A stretch of 8,289 bases of DNA from Candidatus Omnitrophota bacterium (GCA_020052635.1 JAGVOR010000110.1:1-8289); one strand, 5' to 3'; counted from the first letter of the stretch, positions 1-7,574 are shown. Notes: generated by a model not told the origin, from the sequence alone. Translations and numbers: made by a program.

Positions 1-99
1 CCAAACGACAGATTCACTTTTAGGCATGCGGTGGATACAAACATTTAAAAAACTTCCGATCAGTGATCCGAAAATAAAAATAACTGTCTTGGCGATCAT
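1..99 (-). CDS. pilD: Prepilin peptidase (type IV leader peptidase), N-terminal 33 codons, cut by window edge
   Basis: The first 33 codons of a gene that continues past the left edge. The peptide starts MIAKTVIFIFGS and contains GSLIGSFLNVCIHRMPKSES at residues 11-30. This matches the start of the first membrane segment of prepilin peptidases, which carries the G-S-F-L-N-V-x-I-x-R-x-P pattern. These membrane-bound aspartic proteases cleave and N-methylate type IV pilin or pseudopilin leaders and act in pili, type II secretion or DNA uptake. The catalytic aspartates and any zinc-binding cysteines would lie outside the window. The ATG at 99-97 overlaps the aroE stop codon (ATGA), so translation is probably coupled to aroE. 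I see no separate ribosome binding site beyond the AG-rich end of aroE. The family call rests on one short but characteristic motif. Confidence 0.75.
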   Translation of the reverse strand, partial: MIAKTVIFIFGSLIGSFLNVCIHRMPKSESVVW

Positions 100-959
100 A
101 GTTTTCTGGCCTCCCTGCCTGCCGGCAGGCAGGCTTTTTCTAAAGCAGATCTCATAATTTCAACCGGCGCTTTTTTACCGGTAAAATGCCCAAAAGCAAG
201 CACTCCTTGGTACAAAAGCATGCCCAGCCCGTTAGAAAAACCGGCACCGGCAATCTTTGCCTGCCCCAGCAGTTTAGTCTCGGCAGGGTTATAAATTAAA
301 TCGTAAACAAACAGGCCTTTGTGCATCTGTTGAGATCCCACTAAACAGGGATCCTCCGGCCGTATGCCAACCGAAGTGGCATTAATCAACAAATCTTTAT
401 CTGCCAGGTTAAACTCCTCTATTCTGGCTACGGCGGAAAATTTGGTCTGGCTGAATAAATTCTTAAACTGGCTCACAATCCCCAGGCTCTTGTAAGCATC
501 AATATCATAGATACAAACTTCTTTTGTATTCATCTTACCCAAAGCAAAACATACAGCGCGGGCAGCGCCCCCTGCTCCAATTAACGCAGCTTTACCGGGA
601 TGGACTTTTAATTCTTTTAGATGCCGGCTAAAACCGAGAAAATCAGTATTGAAACCTTTGAGTTTTCCTTCTTTAGTAACGATTACAGTATTGGCTGCTT
701 TGATTTCGCGCACGCCAGGTGACCTAATATTCAAATAGGGCAATATTTTTTCTTTATAGGGTATCGTAACATTAAAACCACAAATATTTCTTTGCTTTAA
801 ATTTCCCAAGAAATGCTCTAATTGATCTGGCTGCAGTTCAAATAATTTATATCGAGCTTTGATTTTCAGCGCCGATAACGCGGCATTGTGTATATAAGGA
901 GAGAGACTGTGTTTGATGGGAAAACCGACTAAACCGTAAAGTTTGGGCTTTAAGGTCAT
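96..959 (-). CDS. aroE: Shikimate dehydrogenase, possibly NAD-preferring
   Basis: A 287-residue protein, close to the usual 270-290, that reduces 3-dehydroshikimate to shikimate in the cytoplasmic chorismate pathway. The substrate site is complete: HSLSP at 17-21 (Ser18, Ser20), NVTIPYKE at 63-70 with the catalytic Lys69, Asn90, GFNTD at 102-106 with the catalytic Asp106, and NGLGMLLYQG at 243-252. The dinucleotide motif GAGGAAR lies at 128-134. The Asn-Arg-Thr motif that normally follows and binds the NADP 2'-phosphate is absent; the equivalent stretch reads IYDID (150-154), which suggests NAD(H) (inference). The start ATG overlaps the leuA stop (ATGA) with no clear Shine-Dalgarno sequence, so it is probably translated by coupling; the stop overlaps the next ATG in the same way. 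The last residues, from about 276 to 282 (ACLPAGR), are encoded by an in-frame 20-bp palindrome and extend past the usual C-terminal helix. Confidence 0.95.
   Translation of the reverse strand: MTLKPKLYGLVGFPIKHSLSPYIHNAALSALKIKARYKLFELQPDQLEHFLGNLKQRNICGFNVTIPYKEKILPYLNIRSPGVREIKAANTVIVTKEGKLKGFNTDFLGFSRHLKELKVHPGKAALIGAGGAARAVCFALGKMNTKEVCIYDIDAYKSLGIVSQFKNLFSQTKFSAVARIEEFNLADKDLLINATSVGIRPEDPCLVGSQQMHKGLFVYDLIYNPAETKLLGQAKIAGAGFSNGLGMLLYQGVLAFGHFTGKKAPVEIMRSALEKACLPAGREARKL
114..133. repeat. 20-bp perfect GC palindrome inside the end of aroE
   Basis: The sequence CCTGCCTGCC is followed directly by its exact reverse complement. It lies in frame near the aroE stop and encodes Cys-Leu-Pro-Ala-Gly-Arg. 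A related 10-nt half copy (CTGCCTGCCG, 2644-2653) lies in the ilvC-leuA gap. I recall similar palindromes scattered through genomes of some candidate phyla, often giving an LPAGR peptide, but could not check this. It may be a small dispersed repeat or a DNA-uptake or protein-binding motif; its function is unknown. Confidence 0.6.
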
Positions 960-2461
960 TTATTTTTTAACTTGTTGACGGCGTCAATGTATGCTTTAAT
1001 TGCCGCTTCGATGATATCGGTGCTTGAGCCGCGGCCGGAAACGACTGAACCTGAAACTTTAAGTTTAAGACTCGCCTGGCCTAAAGCATCCTTGCCGGAA
1101 GTAACCGCCTCCAGACGGAAATCGTCTAATTTAGCATGATAACCGGTAATTTTATCGATGGCTTTAAAACAGGCGTCCACCGGGCCATCCCCGGATGAAG
1201 CGCCGGATAAATTCTTACCCGCCTTAATCAAGGCTACTTGCGCGTAAGGCTTAACCCTGGTCCCGGAATTAATCTCAAAACTTTCCAGCTTCCAAACGGG
1301 CTTAGCCGCCCCAACCTCTTCTTCGACAATAATCCTTAAATCGTCATCGAAAATATCTTTCTTTTTATCCGCCACTTCCTTAAAGCGCGCAAAGGCCTTA
1401 TTTAACTGTTCCTCATTAAGCACGATCCCCAGGCCCTTTAACCTGTCCCGGAAGGCGTGACGGCCGGAATGCTTGCCCAGGATTAATTGGCTGGAAGCAA
1501 TACCCACATCATGCGGATCCATAATTTCATAAGTAATCCGCTTCTTAAGAATCGCATCCTGATGAATACCTGATTCATGGGCAAAGGCGTTGCGGCCGAC
1601 AATTGCTTTATTCGGCGGCACCACAAAATTAGTCGCTTTACTGACCAGACGGGAAGTACGATAGATTTCCCTGGTATTGATCCCAGTATAAAAATTACCG
1701 AACACGTCCTTACGTGTGCGCAAGGCCATGACAATTTCTTCAAGCGAAGCATTCCCCGCCCGCTCTCCAATCCCGTTAATCGTACAATGTACCTGGCGCG
1801 CACCGGCCAATACCGCAGATAATGAGTTGGCGGTTGCCAAACCTAAATCATTATGGCAGTGGGTAGCGATCACCGTTTTATTGATATTGGGGACATTATT
1901 AATGATCTCGGAAATCAAAGCATAGACCTCCTGCGGATAGCTATAGCCTACGGTATCAGGGATATTAATCGTTTGCGCCCCTTCCTTAATCGCCATCTCA
2001 ATCATTCGGAATAGAAAATCCTTATTGGTGCGTGTGGCGTCCTCCGGAGAGAATTCGATATCCGTACAAAACTTTTTCGCCTTACGAATCGATTCCCGGG
2101 CAATATTCGCTATTTCGTCTTCGGCTTTTTTAAATTTATATTTCAGATGGATTTTAGAAGTTGCCAGAAATAGGTGCACCCGGGGATGCTTAGCTTTTTT
2201 TACCGCGGTCCCTGCCCGCTCGATATCCTTATCGATACAGCGGGCAAGCGCACAGACCCCGCACTTTTTAACCAGTTTCGCGATCGAAACCACCGCCGCA
2301 AAATCATCCGGGGAAGCAACCGGAAAGCCCGCTTCGATAATATCTACCCCCAGCTTTTCAAGCTGAGCGGCCACTTCCAGTTTTTGAAAACTGGTTAAAG
2401 CTGCTCCCGGAGCCTGCTCACCGTCCCTTAAAGTTGTATCAAAAATTATTATTTTTTCCAT
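956..2461 (-). CDS. leuA: 2-isopropylmalate synthase
   Basis: A 501-residue protein, near the usual 510, that condenses acetyl-CoA with 2-oxoisovalerate to give 2-isopropylmalate, the first committed step of leucine synthesis. The TIM-barrel catalytic domain starts with [12 protein letters not shown] (8-19), with Arg12, Asp13 and Glu15 expected at the active site. HCHNDLGLA (201-209) supplies two metal-binding histidines, and GIGERAGN (230-237) completes the site. HESGIHQD (295-302) marks the linker region. The C-terminal part, from about 385, is the leucine-sensing regulatory domain, with [13 protein letters not shown] (423-435) and [12 protein letters not shown] (476-487), so feedback inhibition by leucine is expected. 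The full regulatory domain and the long type-1 pattern favour this over citramalate or homocitrate synthase, although those cannot be fully excluded by eye. The ribosome site is poor: AAGGA lies 13 nt before the ATG, and an out-of-frame ATG sits between. Its TGA overlaps the aroE start. Confidence 0.95.
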   Translation of the reverse strand: MEKIIIFDTTLRDGEQAPGAALTSFQKLEVAAQLEKLGVDIIEAGFPVASPDDFAAVVSIAKLVKKCGVCALARCIDKDIERAGTAVKKAKHPRVHLFLATSKIHLKYKFKKAEDEIANIARESIRKAKKFCTDIEFSPEDATRTNKDFLFRMIEMAIKEGAQTINIPDTVGYSYPQEVYALISEIINNVPNINKTVIATHCHNDLGLATANSLSAVLAGARQVHCTINGIGERAGNASLEEIVMALRTRKDVFGNFYTGINTREIYRTSRLVSKATNFVVPPNKAIVGRNAFAHESGIHQDAILKKRITYEIMDPHDVGIASSQLILGKHSGRHAFRDRLKGLGIVLNEEQLNKAFARFKEVADKKKDIFDDDLRIIVEEEVGAAKPVWKLESFEINSGTRVKPYAQVALIKAGKNLSGASSGDGPVDACFKAIDKITGYHAKLDDFRLEAVTSGKDALGQASLKLKVSGSVVSGRGSSTDIIEAAIKAYIDAVNKLKNK

Positions 2462-2487
2462 TTAACCCCATGTTTCCTTATTCATGT

Positions 2488-2563
2488 TTGCCCCGAGCGT
2501 ATCAATACAGCTTCGTTACGCTCGGTGCATAAATTCGCACATAGACTTACGGCTTCATTTAAT
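2488..2563 (-). repeat. Structured repeat, copy A, truncated, upstream of leuA
   Basis: Positions 2488-2551 match 2665-2728 (copy B) at 61 of 64 positions without gaps. An 8-bp inverted repeat (CCGAGCGT at 2493-2500 and ACGCTCGG at 2518-2525) with a 17-nt loop is preserved, and the three differences all fall in the loop. The other hairpin has lost its apical part and second arm, but the terminal box CATTTAAT (2556-2563) is still recognisable. It ends 26 nt before the leuA start, so its hairpin could affect leuA expression (inference). Confidence 0.85.
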
Positions 2564-2612
2564 ACCCGAGTCTTAAAATAAGGGGTATAAATTCGTGCAT
2601 TGATTTACGCAC
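2559..2612 (-). other. Possible 17-residue leader ORF before leuA
   Basis: A GTG at 2612-2610 is preceded at 5 nt by GGGAG (2618-2622) and opens a 17-codon frame, read as MRKSMHEFIPLILRLGY, ending in TAA at the box of repeat copy A. It has four Leu and two Ile codons near its end and is followed by the 8-bp hairpin of copy A and then leuA. This resembles a leucine attenuation leader, but the frame also overlaps a degenerate repeat copy and there is no U-tract. It may be chance. Confidence 0.2.
2588..2609 (-). repeat. Degenerate partial repeat copy
   Basis: These 22 nt match 18 positions of the conserved segment found at 2706-2727 of copy B and 2529-2550 of copy A. The GTGC and GCAC ends at 2595-2598 and 2609-2612 still allow a short stem. 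It looks like an eroded remnant of the same element. Confidence 0.4.
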
Positions 2613-2664
2613 ACTTACTCCCAACGCCGATAGAATAAAACTACTGCCTGCCGCGTTCTCGGTC

Positions 2665-2767
2665 TTGCCCCGAGCGTCTCAATGCAACTTCGTTACGCTC
2701 GGTGCATAAATTCGCACATAGACTTACGTCGCACTTCGTGCTCCGTAAGTCTAGTGCTCATTTAATC
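2665..2767 (-). repeat. Structured repeat, copy B, complete, at the ilvC stop codon
   Basis: The complete form of the element, with two hairpins. One has a 10-bp stem (2719-2728 with 2744-2753), extended by GCAC and GTGC (2714-2717, 2754-2757) past a single bulged A, and capped by an inner GCAC-TTC-GTGC stem (2731-2741). The second has an 8-bp stem (2670-2677 with 2695-2702). The terminal box (2751-2767, GATTAAATGAGCACTAG on the minus strand) contains the ilvC stop. Positions 2708-2767 match copy C 5 kb away at 57 of 60 positions. It lacks a U-run, so it is not a standard terminator, but it could protect the 3' end or separate the ilv and leu messages. Confidence 0.9.
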
Positions 2768-3747
2768 CACGGCATCATTTCCCGCAGCTGCTTGCCGACC
2801 TTCTCAATTAAATGATCGTCCCCGGCCTTGATTAAACTGTCGAAGTTTTTCCGGCCGGTTTCATTCTCCTTAATCCATTCCTTAGCAAATTTTCCGGACT
2901 TGATTTCTTTTAAAATTTTCTGCATTTCTTTGCGGGTTTTTTGCGTAATGATCCGCGGGCCACGGGTTAAATCGCCATAGCAGGCAGTATTGGAAACCCC
3001 CCGGCGCATCCCGGAAATACCGCGTTCTTGAATTAAATCGGTAATTAATTTCAATTCATGCAGAACCTCAAAATAAGCAATCTCCGGCTGATAGCCGGCA
3101 TCGATTAAAGTATCGAACCCCGCTTTAATCAACTCGCTAACCCCTCCGCAAAGCACCGCCTGCTCGCCAAAAAGGTCAGTTTCGGTCTCTTCATCAAAAG
3201 TCGTCTCAATTACTCCGGCAGTAGTGGCTTTTAAAGCTTTAGCATAAGCCAAAGCCAAATCTTTCGCCTGACCGCTGGCGTCCTGATAAACCGCAATTAA
3301 AGAAGGTACACCCTTGCCCTCTTCGTACATTTTTCTGACCAACGCGCCCGGCCCCTTGGGAGCAACCATAAACACATCCACGTTTTTCGGCGGCTTAATC
3401 TGTTTAAAACGTATATTAAAACCGTGAGAAAAACAAAGCGCCTTGCCTTTCTTTAAATTAGGCTTAATCGCCTCAGTATAGACCTTAGCCTGCAGATGAT
3501 CCTGGGTTAAAATTTGAATAATCTCGGCAGCCTTAGCCGCTTCGGCAGCGCCAACCGGAATAAAACCGTCCTGCTTGGCCTGCTCGAAATTAGGAGTACC
3601 GGCCATCTCGGAAACCACCACCCTTACCCCTGAATCACGCAAGCATAAAGACTGCCCGCGGCCCTGGATTCCATATCCGATGATAGCTACCGTCTTATCT
3701 TTGAGTAAATTTAAATCCGCGTCACGATCATAGTAAATCTTTGCCAT
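2758..3747 (-). CDS. ilvC: Ketol-acid reductoisomerase, class I, predicted NADH-preferring
   Basis: A 329-residue protein, the usual short class I length, that isomerises and reduces 2-acetolactate to 2,3-dihydroxyisovalerate, and the 2-aceto-2-hydroxybutyrate homologue for isoleucine. GYGIQGRGQ (24-32) is the dinucleotide motif. The catalytic set is complete: His108, Lys131 (APKGPG), Asp191 and Glu195 (ETDLFGEQ), Glu227 and Glu231 (FEVLHEL), and Ser252 (RRGVSNTA). The loop after the second beta strand reads SEMAGTPNF (46-54), where NADPH enzymes usually have G-L-R-x-G-S-x-S-W: the Arg and both Ser that hold the 2'-phosphate are replaced and Glu47 is acidic, which predicts NADH use. I chose the ATG at 3747 because GAGGA (3754-3758) lies 6 nt upstream and the product begins MAKIYYD, as is typical; an ATG at 3753 would touch that ribosome site. 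The last two codons and the stop lie in a structured repeat. Confidence 0.96.
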   Translation of the reverse strand: MAKIYYDRDADLNLLKDKTVAIIGYGIQGRGQSLCLRDSGVRVVVSEMAGTPNFEQAKQDGFIPVGAAEAAKAAEIIQILTQDHLQAKVYTEAIKPNLKKGKALCFSHGFNIRFKQIKPPKNVDVFMVAPKGPGALVRKMYEEGKGVPSLIAVYQDASGQAKDLALAYAKALKATTAGVIETTFDEETETDLFGEQAVLCGGVSELIKAGFDTLIDAGYQPEIAYFEVLHELKLITDLIQERGISGMRRGVSNTACYGDLTRGPRIITQKTRKEMQKILKEIKSGKFAKEWIKENETGRKNFDSLIKAGDDHLIEKVGKQLREMMPWIK

Positions 3748-3753
3748 TTCCAT

Positions 3754-3758
3754 TCCTC
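3754..3758 (-). promoter_or_regulatory. Ribosome binding site of ilvC, decides the start
   Basis: GAGGA on the minus strand lies 6 nt before the ATG at 3747 and directly abuts the ATG at 3753, so it supports the downstream start. Confidence 0.6.
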
Positions 3759-3769
3759 GCTTTCTATTT

Positions 3770-4243
3770 CTAGTTGCTGATTGCCAACTTCCCTGTCCTG
3801 ACTAATTCTTTAAGCCCGAATTTATTCAGCTCCTCCAAAAGTTCACTGATCTGGTGCTGGTCGCCGACTGCTTCGACAATCGCCGTATCCGCCTTATGGT
3901 GAATGATTTTACCGACAAACTTATTAAAAATAGCTTCTAATTTTGGTTTATCTTTGGGAGTATAATTTATTTTTGCTAAAATCAGCTCCCGGTCAAGATA
4001 CTCTTTTTTAGTAAAATCCGTGACCGTAATTACATCGATCAATTTATTTAGCTGTTTGGTAATCTGCTCCAAAATTTTCTCATCTTTAGCCTCTACCACA
4101 ATCGTCATATAGGAGATCTCCGGATCCAGGGTTTCGGAGACCGCTAAAGAAGCGATATTATAACCGCGGGCGCTGAATAACCCGGCTACGCGCGCCAGGA
4201 CGCCGAATTTATTTTCAACCAACACCGAAATCGTATGCTTCAT
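3770..4243 (-). CDS. ilvN: Acetolactate synthase small (regulatory) subunit
   Basis: A 157-residue protein that binds the large subunit encoded just upstream, raises its activity and confers feedback control. Residues 1-75 form an ACT domain starting [20 protein letters not shown]; residues 85-157 form the C-terminal domain of the family. Asn11, Gly14 and Asn29, which match positions known to matter for valine binding in E. coli IlvH, are all kept, so valine inhibition is expected (inference). The ATG shares one base with the ilvB stop (TAATG), and GGGAGGA (4252-4258) in the end of ilvB lies 8 nt upstream, so the two subunits should be made in balanced amounts. The length fits the IlvH type. 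Confidence 0.96.
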   Translation of the reverse strand: MKHTISVLVENKFGVLARVAGLFSARGYNIASLAVSETLDPEISYMTIVVEAKDEKILEQITKQLNKLIDVITVTDFTKKEYLDRELILAKINYTPKDKPKLEAIFNKFVGKIIHHKADTAIVEAVGDQHQISELLEELNKFGLKELVRTGKLAISN

Positions 4244-5916
4244 TAAGCCAGTCCTCCCAGGATATTATTGATCGCTTCTCCTGCCGGCACCATCGGAAAA
4301 ACATTCTCCTCCTCTTCCACCTGGAAGTCGATAAAAACAGTATTCTCTGTTTTGATCGCCTTATCAATTGCCGGACGAACCTCTTCCTTTTTAGTCACCC
4401 GGATCCCCACCGCCCCGTAACTCTCGGCTAGCTTGACAAAATCCGGCCCGGTGATCGGAGTATGCGAATACCTGCGTTTATAAAAAAGCTCCTGCCACTG
4501 CCGCACCATCCCCAGGTAGCCATTATTTAAAATCGCCACCTTCACATGAATTTTATTTGCCACGCAGGTCGCCAACTCCTGAATATTCATCTGGATCGAT
4601 CCGTCTCCGGCAATATTAAAAACAATTTTCTCCGGACGTCCTAACTTAGCACCGATGGAGGCCGGAAAGCCGAATCCCATCGTGCCTAAACCTCCGGATG
4701 AAACAAAGGTGCGCGGTTTGGAATAATTAAACCACTGCGCCGCCCACATCTGATGCTGGCCGACCTCCGTGCAGATAATCGCATCACCTGCCGTTGCCTC
4801 CTCAATCTGCTGGATCACGTACTGCGGCATGACTGTATTGCGATCCTTATAAACCATGGGGTATTTTTTCTTTAAGCCATCGACGTGTTTTAACCAATCA
4901 TCGATCGCCGGAGCGCGTTTTACCTCCTTAATTAAATCTGCAAGCACTCCCCGGACATCCCCGACGATCGGAATATCAACATGCACATTCTTACTGATTG
5001 AAGAAGGATCAATATCCACATGGATCACTTTGGCATGGGGTGCAAACATATCGAGCCTTCCGGTAACCCGGTCGTCAAAACGCGCCCCCAATGCCACAAT
5101 CAGGTCTGCTTCCATAATACTGTGATTGGCATAAGCAGTACCATGCATGCCCAACATCCCTAAAGATTGTTTATGCTTGGAAGGAAATCCGCCGACTCCC
5201 ATCAAGGTCCAGGTAACCGGACAACCAAGTTTCTGGGCCAATTCCAATAATTCCAAAGCAGCCCCGGAGAGAATAATTCCGCCGCCGATATAAAGAATCG
5301 GCCGCTTAGCCTGCATGATTAATTTTGCCGCCTTTTTAATTTGTCCGGGATGACCGGCATAGCGGGGATTATAGCTTCTGATTTTTACTTCTTCCGGCCA
5401 GATAAATTCGGTTTGCCCCACCTGCACATCTTTAGGTAAATCGATCAACACCGGTCCCGGCCGCCCCGTAGAAGCAATATAAAAAGCCTCCCGCACAATC
5501 AGGGCTAAATCTTTAACATCCTTAACTAAATAATTATGCTTGGTTACCGGACGGGTAATCCCGGTAATGTCGGCCTCCTGAAAAGCGTCATTCCCGATTA
5601 AACCGGTAGGGACTTGGCCGGTAATCGCAACCATGGGTATTGAATCCATAAACGCATTAGCGATACCGGTAACCAGATTAGTCGCTCCGGGGCCGCTGGT
5701 CGCCAGGCACACTCCCACCTTACCGGTCACCCGGGCATAACCGTCGGCGGCATGCGCTGCCCCCTGTTCATGGCGCGGCAGAATAAACCGAAAACCTTCG
5801 TAGTTATAGAGCGCATCAAAAGTCGGCAGAACCTGGCCACCGGGATAACCGAACACCACCTCCACCCCTTCACGCTTTAAACATTCAAGTAAGATCTGTG
5901 AACCTGTCATTTTCAT
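4243..5916 (-). CDS. ilvB: Acetolactate synthase large (catalytic) subunit, biosynthetic type
   Basis: A 557-residue thiamine-diphosphate enzyme that joins two pyruvates to 2-acetolactate, or pyruvate with 2-oxobutyrate for isoleucine. The N-terminal pyrimidine-binding domain has the catalytic Glu50 in RHEQGAAHAADGYARVTG (48-65). The central FAD-binding domain carries RFDDRVTGR (279-287), the mark of the anabolic FAD-dependent enzyme rather than the catabolic one. The C-terminal domain has the thiamine motif GDGS (437-440) ending in NN (464-465). The length is usual. The start lies 1 nt after the ilvD stop; an AAGGAG sequence (5931-5936) in the end of ilvD is about 14 nt away, rather far, so translation probably depends on re-initiation after ilvD. 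An in-frame ATG two codons on (5910) is an equally possible start. It forms a complex with the IlvN product next to it. Confidence 0.96.
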   Translation of the reverse strand: MKMTGSQILLECLKREGVEVVFGYPGGQVLPTFDALYNYEGFRFILPRHEQGAAHAADGYARVTGKVGVCLATSGPGATNLVTGIANAFMDSIPMVAITGQVPTGLIGNDAFQEADITGITRPVTKHNYLVKDVKDLALIVREAFYIASTGRPGPVLIDLPKDVQVGQTEFIWPEEVKIRSYNPRYAGHPGQIKKAAKLIMQAKRPILYIGGGIILSGAALELLELAQKLGCPVTWTLMGVGGFPSKHKQSLGMLGMHGTAYANHSIMEADLIVALGARFDDRVTGRLDMFAPHAKVIHVDIDPSSISKNVHVDIPIVGDVRGVLADLIKEVKRAPAIDDWLKHVDGLKKKYPMVYKDRNTVMPQYVIQQIEEATAGDAIICTEVGQHQMWAAQWFNYSKPRTFVSSGGLGTMGFGFPASIGAKLGRPEKIVFNIAGDGSIQMNIQELATCVANKIHVKVAILNNGYLGMVRQWQELFYKRRYSHTPITGPDFVKLAESYGAVGIRVTKKEEVRPAIDKAIKTENTVFIDFQVEEEENVFPMVPAGEAINNILGGLA

Positions 5917-5917
5917 C

Positions 5918-7570
5918 TTATTTCAAAACCGCTCCTTTGTCTGCAGAACTAACCATTCTTAAATAGCGGGAGAGATACCCGGTTTTAATTTTTGGCTCAA
6001 CCGGTTTCCAACCCTTAAACCTTTTCTCAATCTCGGCTTTCGTCAATTTTACTTCAAGTTTCCGGTTGGGGATATCAATTATAATTGTATCACCATCCCT
6101 AAGAATTGCAATCGGTCCGCCGGAAGATGCCTCAGGAGATATATGCCCGATACAGGGCCCCTTGGTTCCGCCTGAAAAACGTCCATCGGTAATTAAAGCC
6201 ACGGAATCTTCTAAACCTAAACCGACAATTGAGGCGGTAGGCGCCAGCATTTCCCGCATTCCCGGCCCACCCGCCGGGCCTTCATAGCGGATAACCACAC
6301 AATCTCCCTTTTTTATCTTATTGCCCATGATCGCCTGCATCGCACTTTCTTCACGATCAAAAACTTTGGCCTTGCCTTCAAACTTCATTATCTTAGCACT
6401 TACCCCGGATTGCTTAACTACCGCTCCCCCGGGAGCTAAATTTCCGAATAGCACGGCAATCCCCCCTTGTTTATGATAAGCCTGATCGAAGGGGCGAATC
6501 ACCTCGGGATCAAAAATCGTCGCGCTATCCGCAATCTCAAAAGTTCTCTCTCCGCTGACATTAAGGGTATTATGCAATTTTGACTTTAACCTCTTGAGCA
6601 CCGCCGGAATCCCGCCGGCATACTCCACATCCTCCATAAAATGCGGGCCGGCCGGTTCGATACTGGCAATATGCGCCACGCTCTTGCTGATCTTGTCGAA
6701 AGTTTTCAGATCCAGATCAATACCTGCCTCATGCGCGATAGCCATTAAATGCAAAACGGTATTGCTTGACCCGCCCAACGCCATATCCACTACAATCGCA
6801 TTCTCAAGAGATTGTTTAGTGATAATCTCGCGAGGTTTGATGTTTTTTTTCACCAGCTCGACGATTCTTTCCCCGCTGGCCTGGGCAATCCTGCGTTTTT
6901 TAGCACTTCCCGCCAGGCCCGTGCCGCAGCCCGGAATTGACATCCCCATGGTTTCAGTCAAACAAGCCATGGTATTGGCGGTATATAACCCCTGGCAAGA
7001 ACCTTGGCCCGGACAAGCCTCCAACTCCAAACAGGTCAACTCTTTTTGGGAGATATCTCCCTTTTTAGCCCGGCCCATCCCTTCGTAGGTGTCGTGCACA
7101 AAAGCTAATTTTCTTTGGTTAAACCTGCCGGAAAGCATCGGCCCGGCAGTCACAATAATCGCCGGGATGTTTAAACGCGCCACACCCATCAGCATCCCGG
7201 GAGTAATTTTATCGCAGTTAGTCAGACAGATTATGCCGTCGAGCTGATGCGCGTTACAAACCGTCTCAATAATATCCGCAACCTGCTCCCGTAGCGCCAA
7301 AGGATAGCACATCCCTAAATGTCCCATCGCTATCCCGTCGCAAATTCCCGGTACGCCGAACAAAAAAGGCACTCCGCCGCCGTAACAGACCCCGCGCTCA
7401 ATATATCTTTCTAAGTCGCGCATCCCGACATGCCCGGGGATAAGGTCGGTAAAAGAAGTCGCTACTCCGATGAACGGCCGGGCCAAATCATTACGCGATA
7501 AACCGGTAGCATGTAAAAGTGCCCGATGCGGCACTCTTTCCAAACCTTTTTTGATCATATCGGAACGCAT
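5918..7570 (-). CDS. ilvD: Dihydroxy-acid dehydratase
   Basis: A 550-residue iron-sulfur dehydratase, within the family range, that converts 2,3-dihydroxyisovalerate and its isoleucine-pathway homologue to the 2-oxo acids. Visible motifs are ICDGIAMGH (76-84), NCDKITPGM (118-126) with cluster Cys119, [16 protein letters not shown] (186-201) with cluster Cys192, [11 protein letters not shown] (431-441), and [12 protein letters not shown] (461-472) with the expected catalytic Ser466. At the position where [2Fe-2S] enzymes of plants and mycobacteria have a third Cys (TPC), this protein has IPGH (44-47), as in the E. coli [4Fe-4S] enzyme, so an oxygen-labile cluster is likely (inference). The start at 7570 is supported by a strong ribosome site, which favours it over the ATG four codons inside. 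It is the first gene of the ilv unit; ilvB follows after 1 nt. Confidence 0.96.
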   Translation of the reverse strand: MRSDMIKKGLERVPHRALLHATGLSRNDLARPFIGVATSFTDLIPGHVGMRDLERYIERGVCYGGGVPFLFGVPGICDGIAMGHLGMCYPLALREQVADIIETVCNAHQLDGIICLTNCDKITPGMLMGVARLNIPAIIVTAGPMLSGRFNQRKLAFVHDTYEGMGRAKKGDISQKELTCLELEACPGQGSCQGLYTANTMACLTETMGMSIPGCGTGLAGSAKKRRIAQASGERIVELVKKNIKPREIITKQSLENAIVVDMALGGSSNTVLHLMAIAHEAGIDLDLKTFDKISKSVAHIASIEPAGPHFMEDVEYAGGIPAVLKRLKSKLHNTLNVSGERTFEIADSATIFDPEVIRPFDQAYHKQGGIAVLFGNLAPGGAVVKQSGVSAKIMKFEGKAKVFDREESAMQAIMGNKIKKGDCVVIRYEGPAGGPGMREMLAPTASIVGLGLEDSVALITDGRFSGGTKGPCIGHISPEASSGGPIAILRDGDTIIIDIPNRKLEVKLTKAEIEKRFKGWKPVEPKIKTGYLSRYLRMVSSADKGAVLK

Positions 7571-7574
7571 AGTT

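Larger units (their letters stand above)
2462..2757 (-). other. Non-coding gap between ilvC and leuA, filled with repeats
   Basis: The 296 bp contain no recognisable gene. From the ilvC side they hold a complete structured repeat (2665-2767), about 100 bp with a degenerate partial copy (2588-2609) and a half copy of the GC palindrome (2644-2653), then a truncated repeat (2488-2563) just upstream of leuA. Several strong hairpins form, but none is followed by a U-run on the minus strand, so I see no standard intrinsic terminator. I found no convincing promoter for leuA and no T-box or known riboswitch signature. Confidence 0.7.

Noticed and set aside
114..139. Plus-strand intrinsic terminator (GC palindrome followed by CTTTTT)
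   Set aside because: No plus-strand gene lies upstream; the T-run is the complement of Glu-Lys codons in aroE, and the palindrome is coding.
2670..2757. Intrinsic terminator after ilvC
   Set aside because: The hairpins are strong, but no U-run follows either of them on the minus strand. Rho-independent termination is not supported, though 3'-end protection remains possible.
2488..2767. CRISPR array
   Set aside because: Only two long diverging copies with a single large spacing and internal hairpins; there are no short regular repeats or cas genes.
6594..7088. 164-residue plus-strand ORF opposite ilvD, and other plus-strand ORFs opposite leuA and ilvB
   Set aside because: Each lies fully inside a conserved minus-strand gene and shows no family motif; they are reading-frame shadows.
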